A stretch of 64,000 nucleotides of DNA, from the NCBI GenBank assembly GCA_036674765.1, contig JARVKI010000140.1, positions 1 through 64,000 on the forward strand, read 5' to 3'. Under the pieces are notes generated by a model. That model did not search any database, was not told the DNA's origin, and saw nothing but the letters and a program-made list of their open reading frames with translations. Position numbers and translations under genes: made by a program. Positions 23,586 through 35,483 of this stretch are shown here, in pieces; position 1 is the stretch's first letter; the number at the start of each line of letters is the position of its first letter. The stretch is from Seiridium cupressi (lineage: Eukaryota > Ascomycota > Sordariomycetes > Amphisphaeriales > Sporocadaceae).

Positions 23586-24805
23586 ATGTCCGAAGTCGCG
23601 GGAGCCATTGGCCTCATCGGTAGCGTGATGACGATTTGGTCCTTCTTGGGGGACCAGGTACCAGAAGTCAAAGCCCCGTCATCAAACTACCGTGTCACCA
23701 TCGGTTTGGATGGATTTAAGGACGACAACAGCAACTCCCTGTCGAATGCAGGCGGTTCAATCGATCTTGTAAAGGTATACAACGTCAACCATGAGCTCAT
23801 TGGCTCTGGCAAGGGCGCCTCCATAGACGACGGCGATGACCAGTACGGCGATATGGCAATCGAACAGCGCGGGAACTCGCAGTCTGCCTGGACCGAATTT
23901 TGTGAGTGATTATCGAATCCTCGTGATCCGTCTAGCTGACCTTGGCAATTTTGAAGACTCGGGGAAGGATGCCATTTGCATTGCTGCCATCTCAGCCACC
24001 ATGGACGAGGGAACCAAATGGGGATGGACTGGCGATTGGAGTTATATGTGTGGCCTTGACTGGTTTCCTAGCGGTTATGTGGTAAGTAAAGGGCTCAATC
24101 GTCAATCTCAATCGACAGAGCACCGATCAAGAAAGGTCGCTAACATGTAATTTTTTCCTCGCTTTAAGATGCAAAACAGAGATGGGGATAAGACCGCGTA
24201 AGTTACGAACTCTTCAACGTTTTCTTCCTTTCCTTTTTTTTTATTTTCTTTTTCCTTTTTCCCCTTTTTTTTTTTCCAATCCGTACCTGACTTATTATTA
24301 TTCGTCCAGTTCTCCCAGGTGCACTTGGATCGACAAAGATCACACCAACGACATCAAAGCGGCTGCCATTGGGATGAACTGGGGCGACCTCCAAGCTCCC
24401 AAGGATGGTAAGCCGCCATCACAGGACGATGCCAAGAAGAACTGCGGTGACAAGATGCTGGCCTGGCCCAAGGATGGTGGCGACCAGATGCTGCCCGCCT
24501 CGAACAGCAAGAGATCCCTTGTGCGCCGCTCTCAGAGATCTGATAATCGCCTCGTCGTCAGCGCCCTGCCCAGTCATAATGCCACCGAAGTTTGCGAATC
24601 CGAGACAAGCTGGGGCCCGGACTTTGTCGCTAAAGCTGAGGGATTCTACTGTAACATGGAGACCCACGAGGCTATCCCTCTGTGCGAAGGCAGCACCAAG
24701 ACGGGCTGCTTCGATCTCGACAACCCTAATGGGCCGGCGGTGGTGCAACGTAATGGGAAGCGAAGCACCAGAGAGTTCTCCGGGGTTATTAAGTGGGGCA
24801 ACTAA
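23586..24805 (+). CDS. Cysteine-containing hypothetical protein with dibasic sites
   Basis: Four exons join in phase: 23586-23901, 23957-24081, 24169-24197 and 24319-24805, giving 318 residues. The first intron has a CTGAC branch site 20 bases before its acceptor. No known domain is recognised. Residues 1-24 are mildly hydrophobic (GAIGLIGSVMTIWSFLG), not a classical signal peptide. The middle holds W/C motifs (GDWSYMCGLDW, then CTWIDKDHT) and about eight cysteines lie in the C-terminal two thirds, which favours an extracytoplasmic fold. Dibasic or tribasic sites (SKRSLVRRSQR and GKRSTR) look like Kex2-type sites. It is the first gene right of the RIP block. A secreted or surface role is inference only. 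Confidence 0.7.
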
Positions 24806-26083
24806 CTTCTAGTTGTGCCAGGACTCAAATCTCGATATGAGGGGTGTACGGCTTTTAGTTGTCCTAGGAGTTATGGAGCAGATTTCGGAACATGAGAATT
24901 CAAACTTATGTTCTTATGCCAGGAGATATGATCAGGGTTATTCATTCGTTATTTCAAATTTGCGACATTCAATTATCCAATTATCCAGCACATCAGTTAA
25001 AATACTTATGAAAGTGACATACTTTATTAATGCCGACACGGCATTTCTGTCACATGGACTGGATAGATCAACGACTCTGCAAGAGCACTAGCACATTCAT
25101 ATGTCGTACCCTCTTTTGTGTTTGTGGACAATGTACGGAGTTCTATAATATACGAGAGATACACTATCCATTACTTCTTTTGGAACGATCATATGCAAGT
25201 ATTCGAGCACGTCATCCTCATACTCATCCAATGAACCCGGTACAGACACGAGCTTGCAATTATTAGCAGTTATAATAAGCTTGGGTGGCATTTCACAATA
25301 GAAAGTCGATAGGAAGGATGGGAAAAGATAATTTTCAGCTTCATTTCTTGGCGTAAGAGGACACCTAGCTCATCTTGGGGATGGTCCGAACACACATGGG
25401 CAGGTATGCTTCTTATGGCTCCATATAAAGTAATAATAATGGACATTAACGAGCCAAAGCAATCATTAAAAGAGTGGGATTAGTGTATTTAATGGTTTCT
25501 ATGACTGCAAAAAAAAAAAAAAAAAAAAGAGTTGGAGGGCAGCTTTGGACTTGTTATCCATGTGACTGTTTTGTACAGCAGAGCCTACAAGTCGATCCAA
25601 ACAATAACATTAGAACGAGCTGTGAGGAAGCATAAGGCCAGTTCTCCCTACTATACAATTCATCTCGGATTTGACAAAATACACAAAGAAGAACTTTCAA
25701 CATAGCTAAGCAATCAATGGTAAGCTAGACAGGGGTGCAAGAACAATTACATTATTTATATGAATAGAGTATAAAGTAAGTGTATTGTCTTAGTCTTTCC
25801 TTTCGTTACAGGTACATTGTGTGGCATGATGTATGGTAGGATAATGGATAAAGAATAGTTATAGCACGGAGTGCTGCATTATTGTTGGGCCCCTTCTATC
25901 AGATATGAAACTAATCCTTTGTCTATCTAGAATCCATAATAATTGTTATATTGAATATCTACACATATGCTTGACTCGTCATAATGTATATGTATTGTCA
26001 GTTATCTCGCCAATTTCCCACCAGCAACAAACAGAGTATCCACCAAACTTAACCCGTTCTAACTTGCACATCCCTGATAATCC
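24806..26083. other. Intergenic, no gene seen
   Basis: About 1.3 kb of moderately AT-rich sequence between two plus-strand genes. Only short unsupported frames are present. A 20-base A run occurs at 25509-25528. Confidence 0.6.
25509..25528. repeat. Poly-A run of 20
   Basis: An uninterrupted A homopolymer in intergenic DNA. There is no adjacent coding remnant to suggest a retroposed gene. Confidence 0.9.
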
Positions 26084-27352
26084 ATGATGTCCACCGGCTC
26101 AAATGCAGCAAAAGAAGGTGCTGGAGATTCGACGGCCAATTCTGGACGATATGTGCACCAATCGCCCCTTCGAGGGGGGAACACAACCTCTCATGGGCGT
26201 ACTATTTTAGCCACAAGCAACGACCCAGGATTCAAGCAGTGTGTACGCATAAGAACAAAGTGGGATAAGATCATGTACATAATCAACGTCGAAGGCTCAC
26301 TCGAAGATGGCTTTCAACACCGAAACAATAGCCATCTCCTCGATGACCTACCAAAGCTACCACTGGAGGACTCTAAGTATGCGTGGCTGGCACGTTTCGA
26401 TGGAAAAGATTCCAAGTTCACACCTCGGCAAACAGACACACCCGATGTCTGTGATCCCATTGATTTCGAACCAGGGAATGCGAAGGATTTCATCCCTGAG
26501 TTCAACTACATTACACTGCAAAAGGTTGCGACACCGGTTGTGGATGATTGGGTGCAAGGTGGCGAAGATTGTTGGACAGAGAGAGTCAGCACTGTGACTT
26601 GCCCTGGTGTGCCAGGGAAGATGGTGATGCGCATCGTGGAATTTCCCGAGTCTCTCTTTGACCACCCATTAACCCGACTCAAGAAAGATGAACTCTATAA
26701 AAGTGCCAGCACGCCGCTGGTCGCCACCGCTCCACGAAGTTTTCCGCCGCCCCCTGCCAGCGTGAAGATGGTGATGGAGATCAACGCATATCGAAAGGCC
26801 GCTTCGAGTGGAATTGCGCCAAAATTCATAGACCTCGTAGTAGAAGAGGGCCGCGGCATCATAGGCTATCTGAGTGAGTTCGTTGAGGACTGCATGCCTC
26901 TCTCAGAGATCGCCAAGACGTGGAACGACGACACAGCTATAGAGGACATCCGTGATGCTCTCAAATTGGTTACGCGTCTGCACGATATTGATGTTATTCA
27001 TGGTGATCTTCATCCGTCAAATGTCATCAAACGAGATGATGGGACCATGTTGCTCATAGACTTCGGGGATGCCCACGAAGGATGGCTCGATTTTGGTAAT
27101 TTCGAAACAGTGGTTGCCAATGAACAAAACGCATTCCATAACATGCTAACTCAGCTCAAGGGTATACTTAATATGGTGCAGATGATCAAAGATTTCGAAG
27201 ATGGGAAGATCAACCGCGAAGACGTGCTTCGAGATTTGGATGCGGCTGTAGATTCGGATTGGGAGAGTGAGAGTAATAAATCATCTGGAAGCAGGAGTAG
27301 CAAGACTTCTGTAAAAGAGGAAGAGCAGGCCAAAACCACCGACGACAAATAG
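26084..27352 (+). CDS. Protein kinase-like / aminoglycoside phosphotransferase-like protein
   Basis: A single exon of 422 residues. The C-terminal half has the kinase-superfamily active site: HGDLHPSNV at about residues 306-314 (catalytic Asp and metal-binding Asn of the HxDxxxxN loop), then LLIDFGDA at about 324-331 (the DFG metal-binding Asp), with an upstream EINAYRKA helix that could supply the alpha-C glutamate. The short gap between catalytic loop and DFG and the missing APE/activation segment fit small-molecule kinase or APH-like folds more than classical Ser/Thr kinases. The first ~200 residues match nothing I know. The tail (about 390-422) is Ser/Lys/Glu-rich and disordered. Such lone kinases are common and variable in fungal accessory regions; the substrate is unknown. 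Confidence 0.8.
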   Translation: MMSTGSNAAKEGAGDSTANSGRYVHQSPLRGGNTTSHGRTILATSNDPGFKQCVRIRTKWDKIMYIINVEGSLEDGFQHRNNSHLLDDLPKLPLEDSKYAWLARFDGKDSKFTPRQTDTPDVCDPIDFEPGNAKDFIPEFNYITLQKVATPVVDDWVQGGEDCWTERVSTVTCPGVPGKMVMRIVEFPESLFDHPLTRLKKDELYKSASTPLVATAPRSFPPPPASVKMVMEINAYRKAASSGIAPKFIDLVVEEGRGIIGYLSEFVEDCMPLSEIAKTWNDDTAIEDIRDALKLVTRLHDIDVIHGDLHPSNVIKRDDGTMLLIDFGDAHEGWLDFGNFETVVANEQNAFHNMLTQLKGILNMVQMIKDFEDGKINREDVLRDLDAAVDSDWESESNKSSGSRSSKTSVKEEEQAKTTDDK

Positions 27353-29340
27353 AGGTGGCAAAGCGACTGTATATCATCAGATATGATATCAGTACTACGA
27401 GCAGGTCAGCGCGATTGCGGCGTGACCCTACGTGAATTGGCTGGGACCATGGTCAAATTGTTATGAAATATGCAAATAAATTTATACGTTCCCTGAAGTA
27501 AGGATCACAATCTCTCGAGTCTATGTCGTTCCCATTGGTACATGCTCGCCACCTTTAGTGTTGCCCCCAAGTGTCCATTCTTCTGATTCTTGAGTAATAT
27601 GTTCGTACTCGTCTTCTGGTACACGGGGCATCATGGACGCATATTTGCTTGGCTATGTCAGATAAGTTCCAATAAATCAAATGCCGACCATTACATCATT
27701 ATTCTTGCTATAATCACCCATCATAAATTACAGATCCAGCCCATAGTATCGCTCTATAACGTTTATGATGCCATTGAACTGACCTAACGAACAGTGAGCA
27801 AAGCGATGCGCTCGCACAAAGTCAAAAATACAGCTTCGCAAAGCAAAGCGGAGATTCGCAATTCTTCATATCATAGATTGCCACCGGTCGCACCACGATT
27901 GCAGACCTTATTCAAGGTGCTAGAAACAGGGTGGGATTCTCGGCACAGAAAGCCTCAAGCCCCGGAAATGATAAGAGGGTAGCCATTCAAGACTCAACAC
28001 AACTTCTTGCGGCTTACCACAGGCGAGATATTGTACTAGTCATGTGCCTTGTCACGGCTCCGTATCCGACCGCGAAGAGTACATATGTACCTAACCATAT
28101 GGAATTTCTCTGATGCCCAACACGAATTTCAGAATGATAAGGGCTGACGCGCGTAACTCAAATTGTGAAGCTTCACTATCTGTATTAAGACTAATTCATG
28201 GGGTATCACAAAGCCACCAGGGAGCAGTTTTGGCGCGACGACGATCATCATACGCTGCGTCAAGCTCCAGCCAGGTCGTCGAACCCAACGGTCATCACAC
28301 TGGGTCTAAGCCTTTTGCTCCAGTGGAGCCAACGACCGCGGAGTTAGCTGTCTTGCACGTGGGCAATGTCATGCACACGCAATCAAGAGGCAAGATCTAG
28401 AACAGCCAAGCTTTTTCTAGAGATTCACCCTATCGTGCTCGACAAAGCCCCCACGTCGGAACAATCGTCAATGCCAAGACAGCAGGTTGCAGCGGGCTTC
28501 AAGCTGGCAGGCTTAGCCATACTGGTGCACGGCAGATCAGCACGATTACCGACATGTCATGTGCCAGGGGTGCGACGTCGCGTCTCAGGTACCCGCACAA
28601 TAAGCAGTCTTGGCAAGGCGACTGCCAAGAACAGATGCTACTTAAGTTGATCGTTATAGTTGCATCAACTATTATAGCAGGACCGGGGTTGTATCCTCTC
28701 GCATGGTGTTTTTTGCGTGGTATTATGCTTCATTTGTTGAAATCAGTGCTTCGACAAAGTCGGCACAGCCAAATGCGGAAGGCGACTGGGGCATTGGTGG
28801 GTCTAGACGCGTGGCCACCACTTCGGGCAGATGAATGCATCAGACCCAAGATGCGGCTACGACCATGTGCTGCCAGGGACTGCTACCGTGGGACAACCGA
28901 GAAATAGTCGGTCTACTCCTTATCATCCTATAACACGGTTCATAAGGCCAAATCATTTTGGTTTAGCCACCTTCTAAAATGGTTCGGGGTGGCATTTTCT
29001 ATAGCGCCTGTGGCCAGCGGTGTCGATGGGTGAGGTCGGCTTTGCTGGCACATCTGCGACTCAGTAAATTGTTCGGGGAACATAGCAAAACGGGAATGTG
29101 TCTCTGTAACTCTGGTAGTTTTCGTAATTGCTGCACGAGGACCCCTTCCAGAACTGCCGCAGCGACTGGTGGCTACATGTATCAATGGCGACTTGGGTCG
29201 AGCGGTCTCGATCCCTGACCGATCGGTTGGCGGTGATCCGAAGACTTTGAAAAGACTTATATGAATAAGAAGCCTCCTTCGCTTGGTCCGAGTTGGAATC
29301 AGAGAATTGTGTCAATCATTCATCATCACACTCTTTTACG
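27353..29340. other. Intergenic, no supported gene
   Basis: Nearly 2 kb between the kinase-like gene and the beta-glucosidase. Several frames of 60-117 codons occur on both strands, but none has domain-like content or phase-consistent introns. The last 100-200 bases are the beta-glucosidase promoter, with a TATATGAATAAG sequence about 85 bases before the ATG. Confidence 0.55.
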
Positions 29341-31879
29341 ATGAAGGTAGCTGGAAGTTTCCGCGGCCTCGCGGCACTTTCGAGTGTAGCCGTCGCCTTG
29401 GCTGTGACTAACTCCTCTACCGTCACGAATTCTTCGTCGTCCTCCGCTGCACCTCCCGCTCCCATCTTGGGAGATGGAACTGGTAAGTTTGGCTGTCCAT
29501 TACTCGCATTGGCGGAAGAGCATAAGTTGACACGTAATTAGTCGACCTTGGTATCGCCTCAGATGCCTTCGAGAAGGCTAAAGCCCTTGTGGCTAAGATG
29601 ACAAATGCCCAGAAGATCAAGGTCATTACTGGACAGAGCGTGCAAGGTACCACCGGTGCATCTTTCCCTGCATTGAGCTCTCATGATGGTATCGCCGGAG
29701 TGAACCAAGATTTCTTGTAAGTAGCGGCCAGATGCACCAGATGTCATGGAAGCCTACTGACCTATTCATGGTTAGTGTTTCGGGCTTTGCCGAGCCTATG
29801 GCGACAACCATGACATGGAACCGCGACCTGTTTGAAGCTCACTCCAAAGCATTGGGCGACGAGTTCTATGGGCTGGGATACAATCTCATCATGGGTCCTG
29901 TAGCCAGCCCTCTCGGTCGTGACCCTTACGGTGGCCGACTGCCGGAAGGATACTCACCAGAGCCCTACCTTGCAGGCGCCATGATGGGGGTGGCTACGGC
30001 TGGTATCAATGCTGCTGGAGTTGTTACTGTTGGTCGCCACTATCTTCTCAACGAACAAGAGACCAACCGTATGAACGGCGGATACTCTTCCAACGCTGAT
30101 GATAAGACAATCAACGAGATGTATCTGTGGCCGTTTGCAGATGCTGTCAAGAACGGTCTGATGGGAGTCATGTGTGGTATGAACAAGGTCAACACCAGCT
30201 TCTCTTGTGAGAGCGACAAGAACCTCAATGGCTACCTAAAGACCAACATCGGCTTTCCGGGTCTCGTTATGCCAGACGTCTCTTCGCAACATACTGCTCT
30301 GGGCTCAGCGAATGCTGGTCTTGACCGTGGATCAGCCGGCTATTGGTCCGAGGTGACTATGTTACAGGCAATCAAGGCGGGCACACTTACGCAAGACCGT
30401 TTGGACGACATGGCAGTCCGCAACATCATCGGCTACTACTTTGTTGGACTGGACAACGGATTGCAGCCGGCGAGGGGCAGCACTACGGAAAACCGAAACG
30501 TTCGTGGCAACCACTCCACCATCATCCGACAGGTCGGCCGTGAAGCCATCATTCTACTTAAGAACGAAGTCACCGGCGGCACCGGACTGCCCCTAAACAA
30601 GCCCGGCACTGTGGCTCTTTTTGGTTCGCATGCCGGGCCTGCTATGGCCGGACCCAACCAAGGATTCTCTGTTGGTGGAACACCTAGCGATATCTACCAA
30701 GGCCATCTAGCTACTGCGTGCGGTTCCGGTGATGCATCCCTCCCTTATCTCATCACTCCCTACGATGTCATCAACACCCGCGTCGCTGACGAGGGCGGTA
30801 TGGTCTGGTGGGTCATGAACAACACGTACACCCCCAGTTCCTTCGGCGGCTTCCCTGGCGGAGGCCCCGGCGGAGGTGGTGGCGGCGGAGGTCCAGGTGG
30901 TGGTCTAAACAACTCGGCCGACGTGACTGACTCTGCAGACTCGGCTGACTCAGTGCTCCGAAAACGACAAGGCCCTGGCGGTGGTGGATTCAACTCGGGT
31001 ACGGGTGCGACACCGTCGATTCCGGACTATGCCGAGAATGCGGATGTCTGTCTTGTTTTTATGAACTCCTGGTCAGGCGAAGGTGCTGATAGGAAGGAAC
31101 TGTCAAACGTTGACCAAGACACTCTGGTCACTACGGTCGCAAAGACCTGCAACAACACCATCGTCGTCGGCAACTTTGCAGGTCCACGAGTATTGGATGC
31201 ATGGATTGAGAACGAGAACGTCAAAGCCGTCCTCTATTCCGGCCTACTCGGCCAAGAAAGTGGAAGGGCTATTGCGGACGTCCTGTTCGGCGATGTCAAC
31301 CCTAGCGGCAAGCTGACGCACACCATCGCCAAGAACGCTTCGGATTATCCCACGCCAACGTGCGAAACCAAGCAATGCGACTTCACTGAAGGTGTTTTCC
31401 TCGACTACAGATGGTTCCAGGCCAATGAGATGGAGGTGCGGTACCCGTTCGGCTACGGTCTCAGCTACACAACTTTCACCTATGGCGACGTCACGGCTAC
31501 TGTCACCAACCAGACCGCCATCTCTTCCAAGTACCCAACCGGCATTCTCAGTCTTGGTGGCCAGACTGACTTGTTCGACGAAGTGCTTACTGTCACGACT
31601 ACAGTACAGAACTCGGGTGCTGTCACTGGCGCCGAAGTTGCGCAACTGTACATCAGCTTCCCTGAAGAAGCTGCCCAGCCTCCGAAGATCTTGCGTGGAT
31701 TTGAAAAGGTCAATCTCACGAGCGGCGCCAGTGCCGATGTCACCTTCAGCGTACGTAGAAAGGATATCAGTTATTGGGATACCGTGGCTCAGGCATTTGC
31801 CATCGCGACCGGCGAGTACACTCTGTCAGTTGGAGCATCTTCGGAAGACATCAAGGGTAGCGCAACTATTACTGTTTAG
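29341..31879 (+). CDS. Secreted glycoside hydrolase family 3 beta-glucosidase
   Basis: Three exons (29341-29482, 29542-29716, 29776-31879) encode 806 residues. Residues 1-22 are a signal peptide (MKVAGSFRGLAALSSVAVALA), followed by a Ser/Thr linker. The GH3 N-terminal barrel is clear: GPVASPLGRDPYGGR, GRHYLLNEQE (where many members have KH) and GLVMPDVSSQH, whose Asp (about residue 273) is the nucleophile. The C-terminal domain has SGEGADR, with Glu at about 541 as likely acid/base, and a fibronectin III-like end. The enzyme should release glucose from beta-glucosides outside the cell. Between the two domains (about 461-515) is a Gly-rich run with a Kex2-like RKRQ site, an unusual insertion. 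Lies upstream of an FMN reductase and a glycosyltransferase on the same strand. Confidence 0.92.
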
Positions 31880-32890
31880 GCTTTCATAGACTTTTTTTCC
31901 ATTACAGTCATAGGCTAGCAACCGTATCAGTCCTAATAACATCAGATCCTTCTCCTGCTGAGAACATAACCATTTTCATGGCATGAATGTTGTGACACGA
32001 CCACTGGCTTATGAGCCCGGGAGGAAGTCTCGATCATTAGTGGCGGGCTATAACTATGTCGCTGCGAAGTGAATCTTCACGATCGCTTTACGTAGAGTTT
32101 AGTCCGTAAATCAGTATCAGTGTGGTGCAACTATCCCAACTGCGACGTGAAATGTCGCGCTCGTGAGGTGCATGCATCGGTACGGTGACTACTCAATAAA
32201 CTATCTCACCGCATCTAGTCGGTCGCGTTCCGCCCAAGCGAAATGCAGGGCTCCGGAATGCGGGCGACATCAGGACAGAAAAGTCAACCATGTGCACGTT
32301 ATCGGTTCATAATCCTAAACAAGGGTTTCCTCCGCTGTCGTGCAGCGCTTTCTGAAAGAGGCAGCTGTGCATATGTCTCATCAAAATGAGCTATGGCCCC
32401 TGCAACTGCCACCGTGGGCGGTTGAAGTCACCGTAATAATATCATGATTAAGATCGATGCAGGGTTCCCACTACAGCGAAAATACATGCCAGCGACAATA
32501 TCTAGTAAGGGACAAGATTAGAATATTCTGTTGTACGCGTGGTCATCAACCACTTGCCCACCGATAACGGCAATGTCCTAATGCAATAAGATAACTCTAA
32601 AGGCCGCGAGAAGAACTTGGGTCCAATTTATCACATGGCGTACTGCGAGGAATTACGCCTCTACCATTTCAATACATCTTTTCGGGCTAGTCTACTTTCC
32701 TTGCCTTCCATAATGCTTGGGCGGCACAACATTGGTCAGATTGCTACTCCAGCTTAATCTCACCTTCGGCCTAAACAAAGACATCTGCGAACACTCATAA
32801 ACTATTGTTACACATTGCAAGCGAGATCTCACTAAATTGTTCGTAAAAGTCCAATTGAGTCACCAGCGGCCATTGCATATATTGAGCACA
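31880..32890. other. Intergenic, no gene seen
   Basis: About 1 kb between two plus-strand genes. It should contain the beta-glucosidase 3' UTR and the promoter of the FMN reductase. No repeats or convincing frames. Confidence 0.55.
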
Positions 32891-34051
32891 ATGTCTGAGC
32901 GACCATTCCAGATCCTCGGCCTGTGTAATGGCAGCAAGGAGGGAAACTCTGAGGCCCTCCTCAAGACTGCGTTGCAATCTCTTCAGAGTACCAGCACGAA
33001 ACCTACGAAGGTCTCTTGGGTGCATATTCCCTCCGTTGAGATACCGCGCAACCCAAAGCCGCTGGCTTCCGCGGCCGACATCTCAGTTGGCAATGTCGTG
33101 TCCATGAAATCGGGTGTTCAGTCTCAGAGCAATGCCAAAGATGATAGGCGTGCTATCCTAGATGCAATTCTCGATGCTGATGCACTTATCTTTGCGACGC
33201 CGGTCTACTCGCACCAACCGCCAGGCTTCCTGAAGGCCGTCACGGACCGCATTCTGGGTCCATACACGGATGCAGCCTTTGTGGAGCGCGTGCTCGAGCG
33301 AAAGAAGGCTGGCGATCCCAAGTTCAAGGATCAGCGGATTGATGCACGCGTACTGAAGCCTCGAGTGGTGGGCTTCTTGGTTGTTTCGGGATCATCACGG
33401 AATGAGCAGATCACCATGGCTCTACCGACACTACACCAATTCGTGTATCCCCTCCAAGCCAAAGTGGTGGACCAGGTAGTCCTTGCGGGCTATGCGAGTC
33501 CAGGTTCGGTGATATACAAGAATGGCGGAAAGGCTCTGGAGCGTGCGCGAGAGCTGGGCAGGAACGTTGCTAGCCAGCTCGGCAAGGAGTTCGATGTCGC
33601 CAAGTATTTCGGCCCAGAGCCTGTCGGTGCGTGTCCGCAATGCCATCTGGCAAAGCTGGACTTCTTCGGTGGCGATTCAGCTGAGATAGGCTGCGTCGTT
33701 TGCGGACTAAGGGGGAATCTGGTAGTCCAGGACGGCAAAGTCGTTCCCTCTTGGACGTCGGACTTAAGTTGGAGCTGCATAACTCTTGAGGGCAAGCGTT
33801 TACATGCGGATCATATTCAGGAAGATAGTACGGAAGAAGCAAATGTTTTGAAGTCGTTTCCTGCTTCTAAAGCCGAAGCGACGAAGAGAACCCTGCTTGA
33901 CGTTAACATTCCGCATTTGGAACTCCCAAGCAGCAAAGCAGCTGCAACACTTAGCTCAAGCTATGTTCCTAAAGGGTTTGGAAGTCTAGGTAATCTTTGG
34001 GACTTCATTAAATCTTCCTATACACTTCTTCTGAAACAGAGAAAGACTTAG
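32891..34051 (+). CDS. NADPH-dependent FMN reductase / flavodoxin-fold protein
   Basis: A single exon of 386 residues, started at the second in-frame ATG (32891, context ACAATG) because the upstream extension from 32837 looks like leader and MSERPFQILGLCNGS begins directly with the first beta strand. The flavodoxin-like FMN-binding loop GLCNGSKEGNS is followed by DALIFATPVYSHQPPG, the usual second FMN-contact loop, then KAVTDRI. After the core comes a four-cysteine module, CPQC then CVVC with about 17 residues between, likely a small zinc or redox-sensitive knuckle, followed by a Lys/Ala-rich tail. Family members reduce flavins or quinones with NAD(P)H. It lies between the GH3 gene and the glycosyltransferase. 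Confidence 0.82.
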   Translation: MSERPFQILGLCNGSKEGNSEALLKTALQSLQSTSTKPTKVSWVHIPSVEIPRNPKPLASAADISVGNVVSMKSGVQSQSNAKDDRRAILDAILDADALIFATPVYSHQPPGFLKAVTDRILGPYTDAAFVERVLERKKAGDPKFKDQRIDARVLKPRVVGFLVVSGSSRNEQITMALPTLHQFVYPLQAKVVDQVVLAGYASPGSVIYKNGGKALERARELGRNVASQLGKEFDVAKYFGPEPVGACPQCHLAKLDFFGGDSAEIGCVVCGLRGNLVVQDGKVVPSWTSDLSWSCITLEGKRLHADHIQEDSTEEANVLKSFPASKAEATKRTLLDVNIPHLELPSSKAAATLSSSYVPKGFGSLGNLWDFIKSSYTLLLKQRKT

Positions 34052-35483
34052 CAAGTCGGGCGGCTTGGAGTGGTATAGATGGTTCATTGCAGCTACTAGA
34101 CTAGACGCAAAGGGCGGAGACTTGATAGCCTTAGGAATAACCTGGATAGATGATTTTCCCATTTGCAACGACCATTACTTGTTTAGTGTTATCAAATGCA
34201 TCTAGATACGAGAGTCTCCGGGAAGAGCCTCTAATTTGACCACAGAAGATCTTGTTGGATATTCTCACCCGTGAATAGTATTGTTTTCGAATGTAATGAT
34301 TTATATGCCCTGATCATGCTTCTAGTCCATTTTTGATACATAAAACTTCTGCGACACGCACTTAAACACCATGATACTCTCTCTCGTCCATATTCCATTC
34401 ACGGTCGAACGGACTCGGGAGGCGCTGGACACTGCTTTCGTCCCCTTCGCCACATCACGCAAACATGGAGCTATCCGGAATTTCCGCGATATCACGCGGA
34501 ATGGCGGAGGAATGAATGGAGGTTGACACTAAATTATTTCCGGAGCAACCTGGAATCATTTGGCAGTCCGGCGTATGCACGCGCATTCTGATTATGGCAC
34601 ACTCGGCCGGTCTTCAGGCATGTGGGCATAAAACGGGTATTGCGACGAATACAGCGAAGGGGACACCACATGCAGGGAGAGGCGCTAAGAAAGGTGAATA
34701 GTGGATCTTTCCATAGGTCCCCTGGCCCCGGTTAGTGCCCTGGACCAGCATGGAAAGCTTATCGCGGCCCTACACGGCAGGGGGTAGGACGGTTCGGGCA
34801 GTTCATGAACAGCTGCAGCCGGGACCTTAGTGTGGCAGTCAGTGAATCGGCAGCTTGCCCAGCAGAGGCTCAGTGCCGAGATCAGCAACACACATGCATT
34901 AGTGGCACCTTTCCGCGTGGGGGCTTTAACGCGTAAGCACGTAATTCGAAGCGCTGGTGGGGTGCTAGCACCCTGCAATTGCCATCTAAACAGGCAATGT
35001 AATACTCCCCCATCGACAACGTGGTTCCAGTCCGTCCGGGGCAGGACCGCTGAGCCTGTGTTGAGGCATGTGGCTGATTAGCACTGGTTGATAGTGACTT
35101 TGACCTTCGATCACTGTAACCGTGTATATATGGGAATGGCACTGAGTTATCAAACTCGTCATCACAATGGAGTCCAAAGGTCTACCGATGTGAATAAAAC
35201 GTCCCATCCAATGCTTGCGTGTACTCCTGCCCGGCCTGGTAAGGTGCCAAAGGGCCGGAGATAGCGGCCATGATACCGTAGTATTATGACTTCTGTTGAT
35301 GCAACCAATATATGCAGATATGCTTTGGACCATGCCTGCCTGCATCAAGCATAGCTCTGGCCATCCATCGACTTCTTGTTCGCAAAAGATCACGACTGTG
35401 TATTCATGTTTAGCAAAGTACTATCGCTTCTTGCCTCTTGCCATTCAAGACGTTCGCCGCTACTTTCCCCAAGTCGCAACAAG
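34052..35483. other. Intergenic, promoter side of the glycosyltransferase
   Basis: About 1.4 kb without a supported gene. A perfect inverted repeat TTCCGCG-N6-CGCGGAA (34482-34501) lies about 1 kb upstream of the glycosyltransferase. The in-frame ATG at 35376 extends that gene's frame but the extension looks non-coding (Cys/Ser/His-rich, no similarity to a signal). Confidence 0.5.
34482..34501. promoter_or_regulatory. Inverted repeat, candidate regulator site
   Basis: TTCCGCG and CGCGGAA are perfect inverted halves separated by six bases (ATATCA). CGG half-sites in inverted arrangement are typical of fungal Zn2Cys6 regulators, but the spacing and distance from the gene make this only a candidate. 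Confidence 0.25.

Noticed and set aside
28113..28907. Chain of overlapping plus-strand frames between kinase and beta-glucosidase
   Set aside because: Content is Arg/Ser/His-rich without domain signal, and no phase-consistent introns join them.
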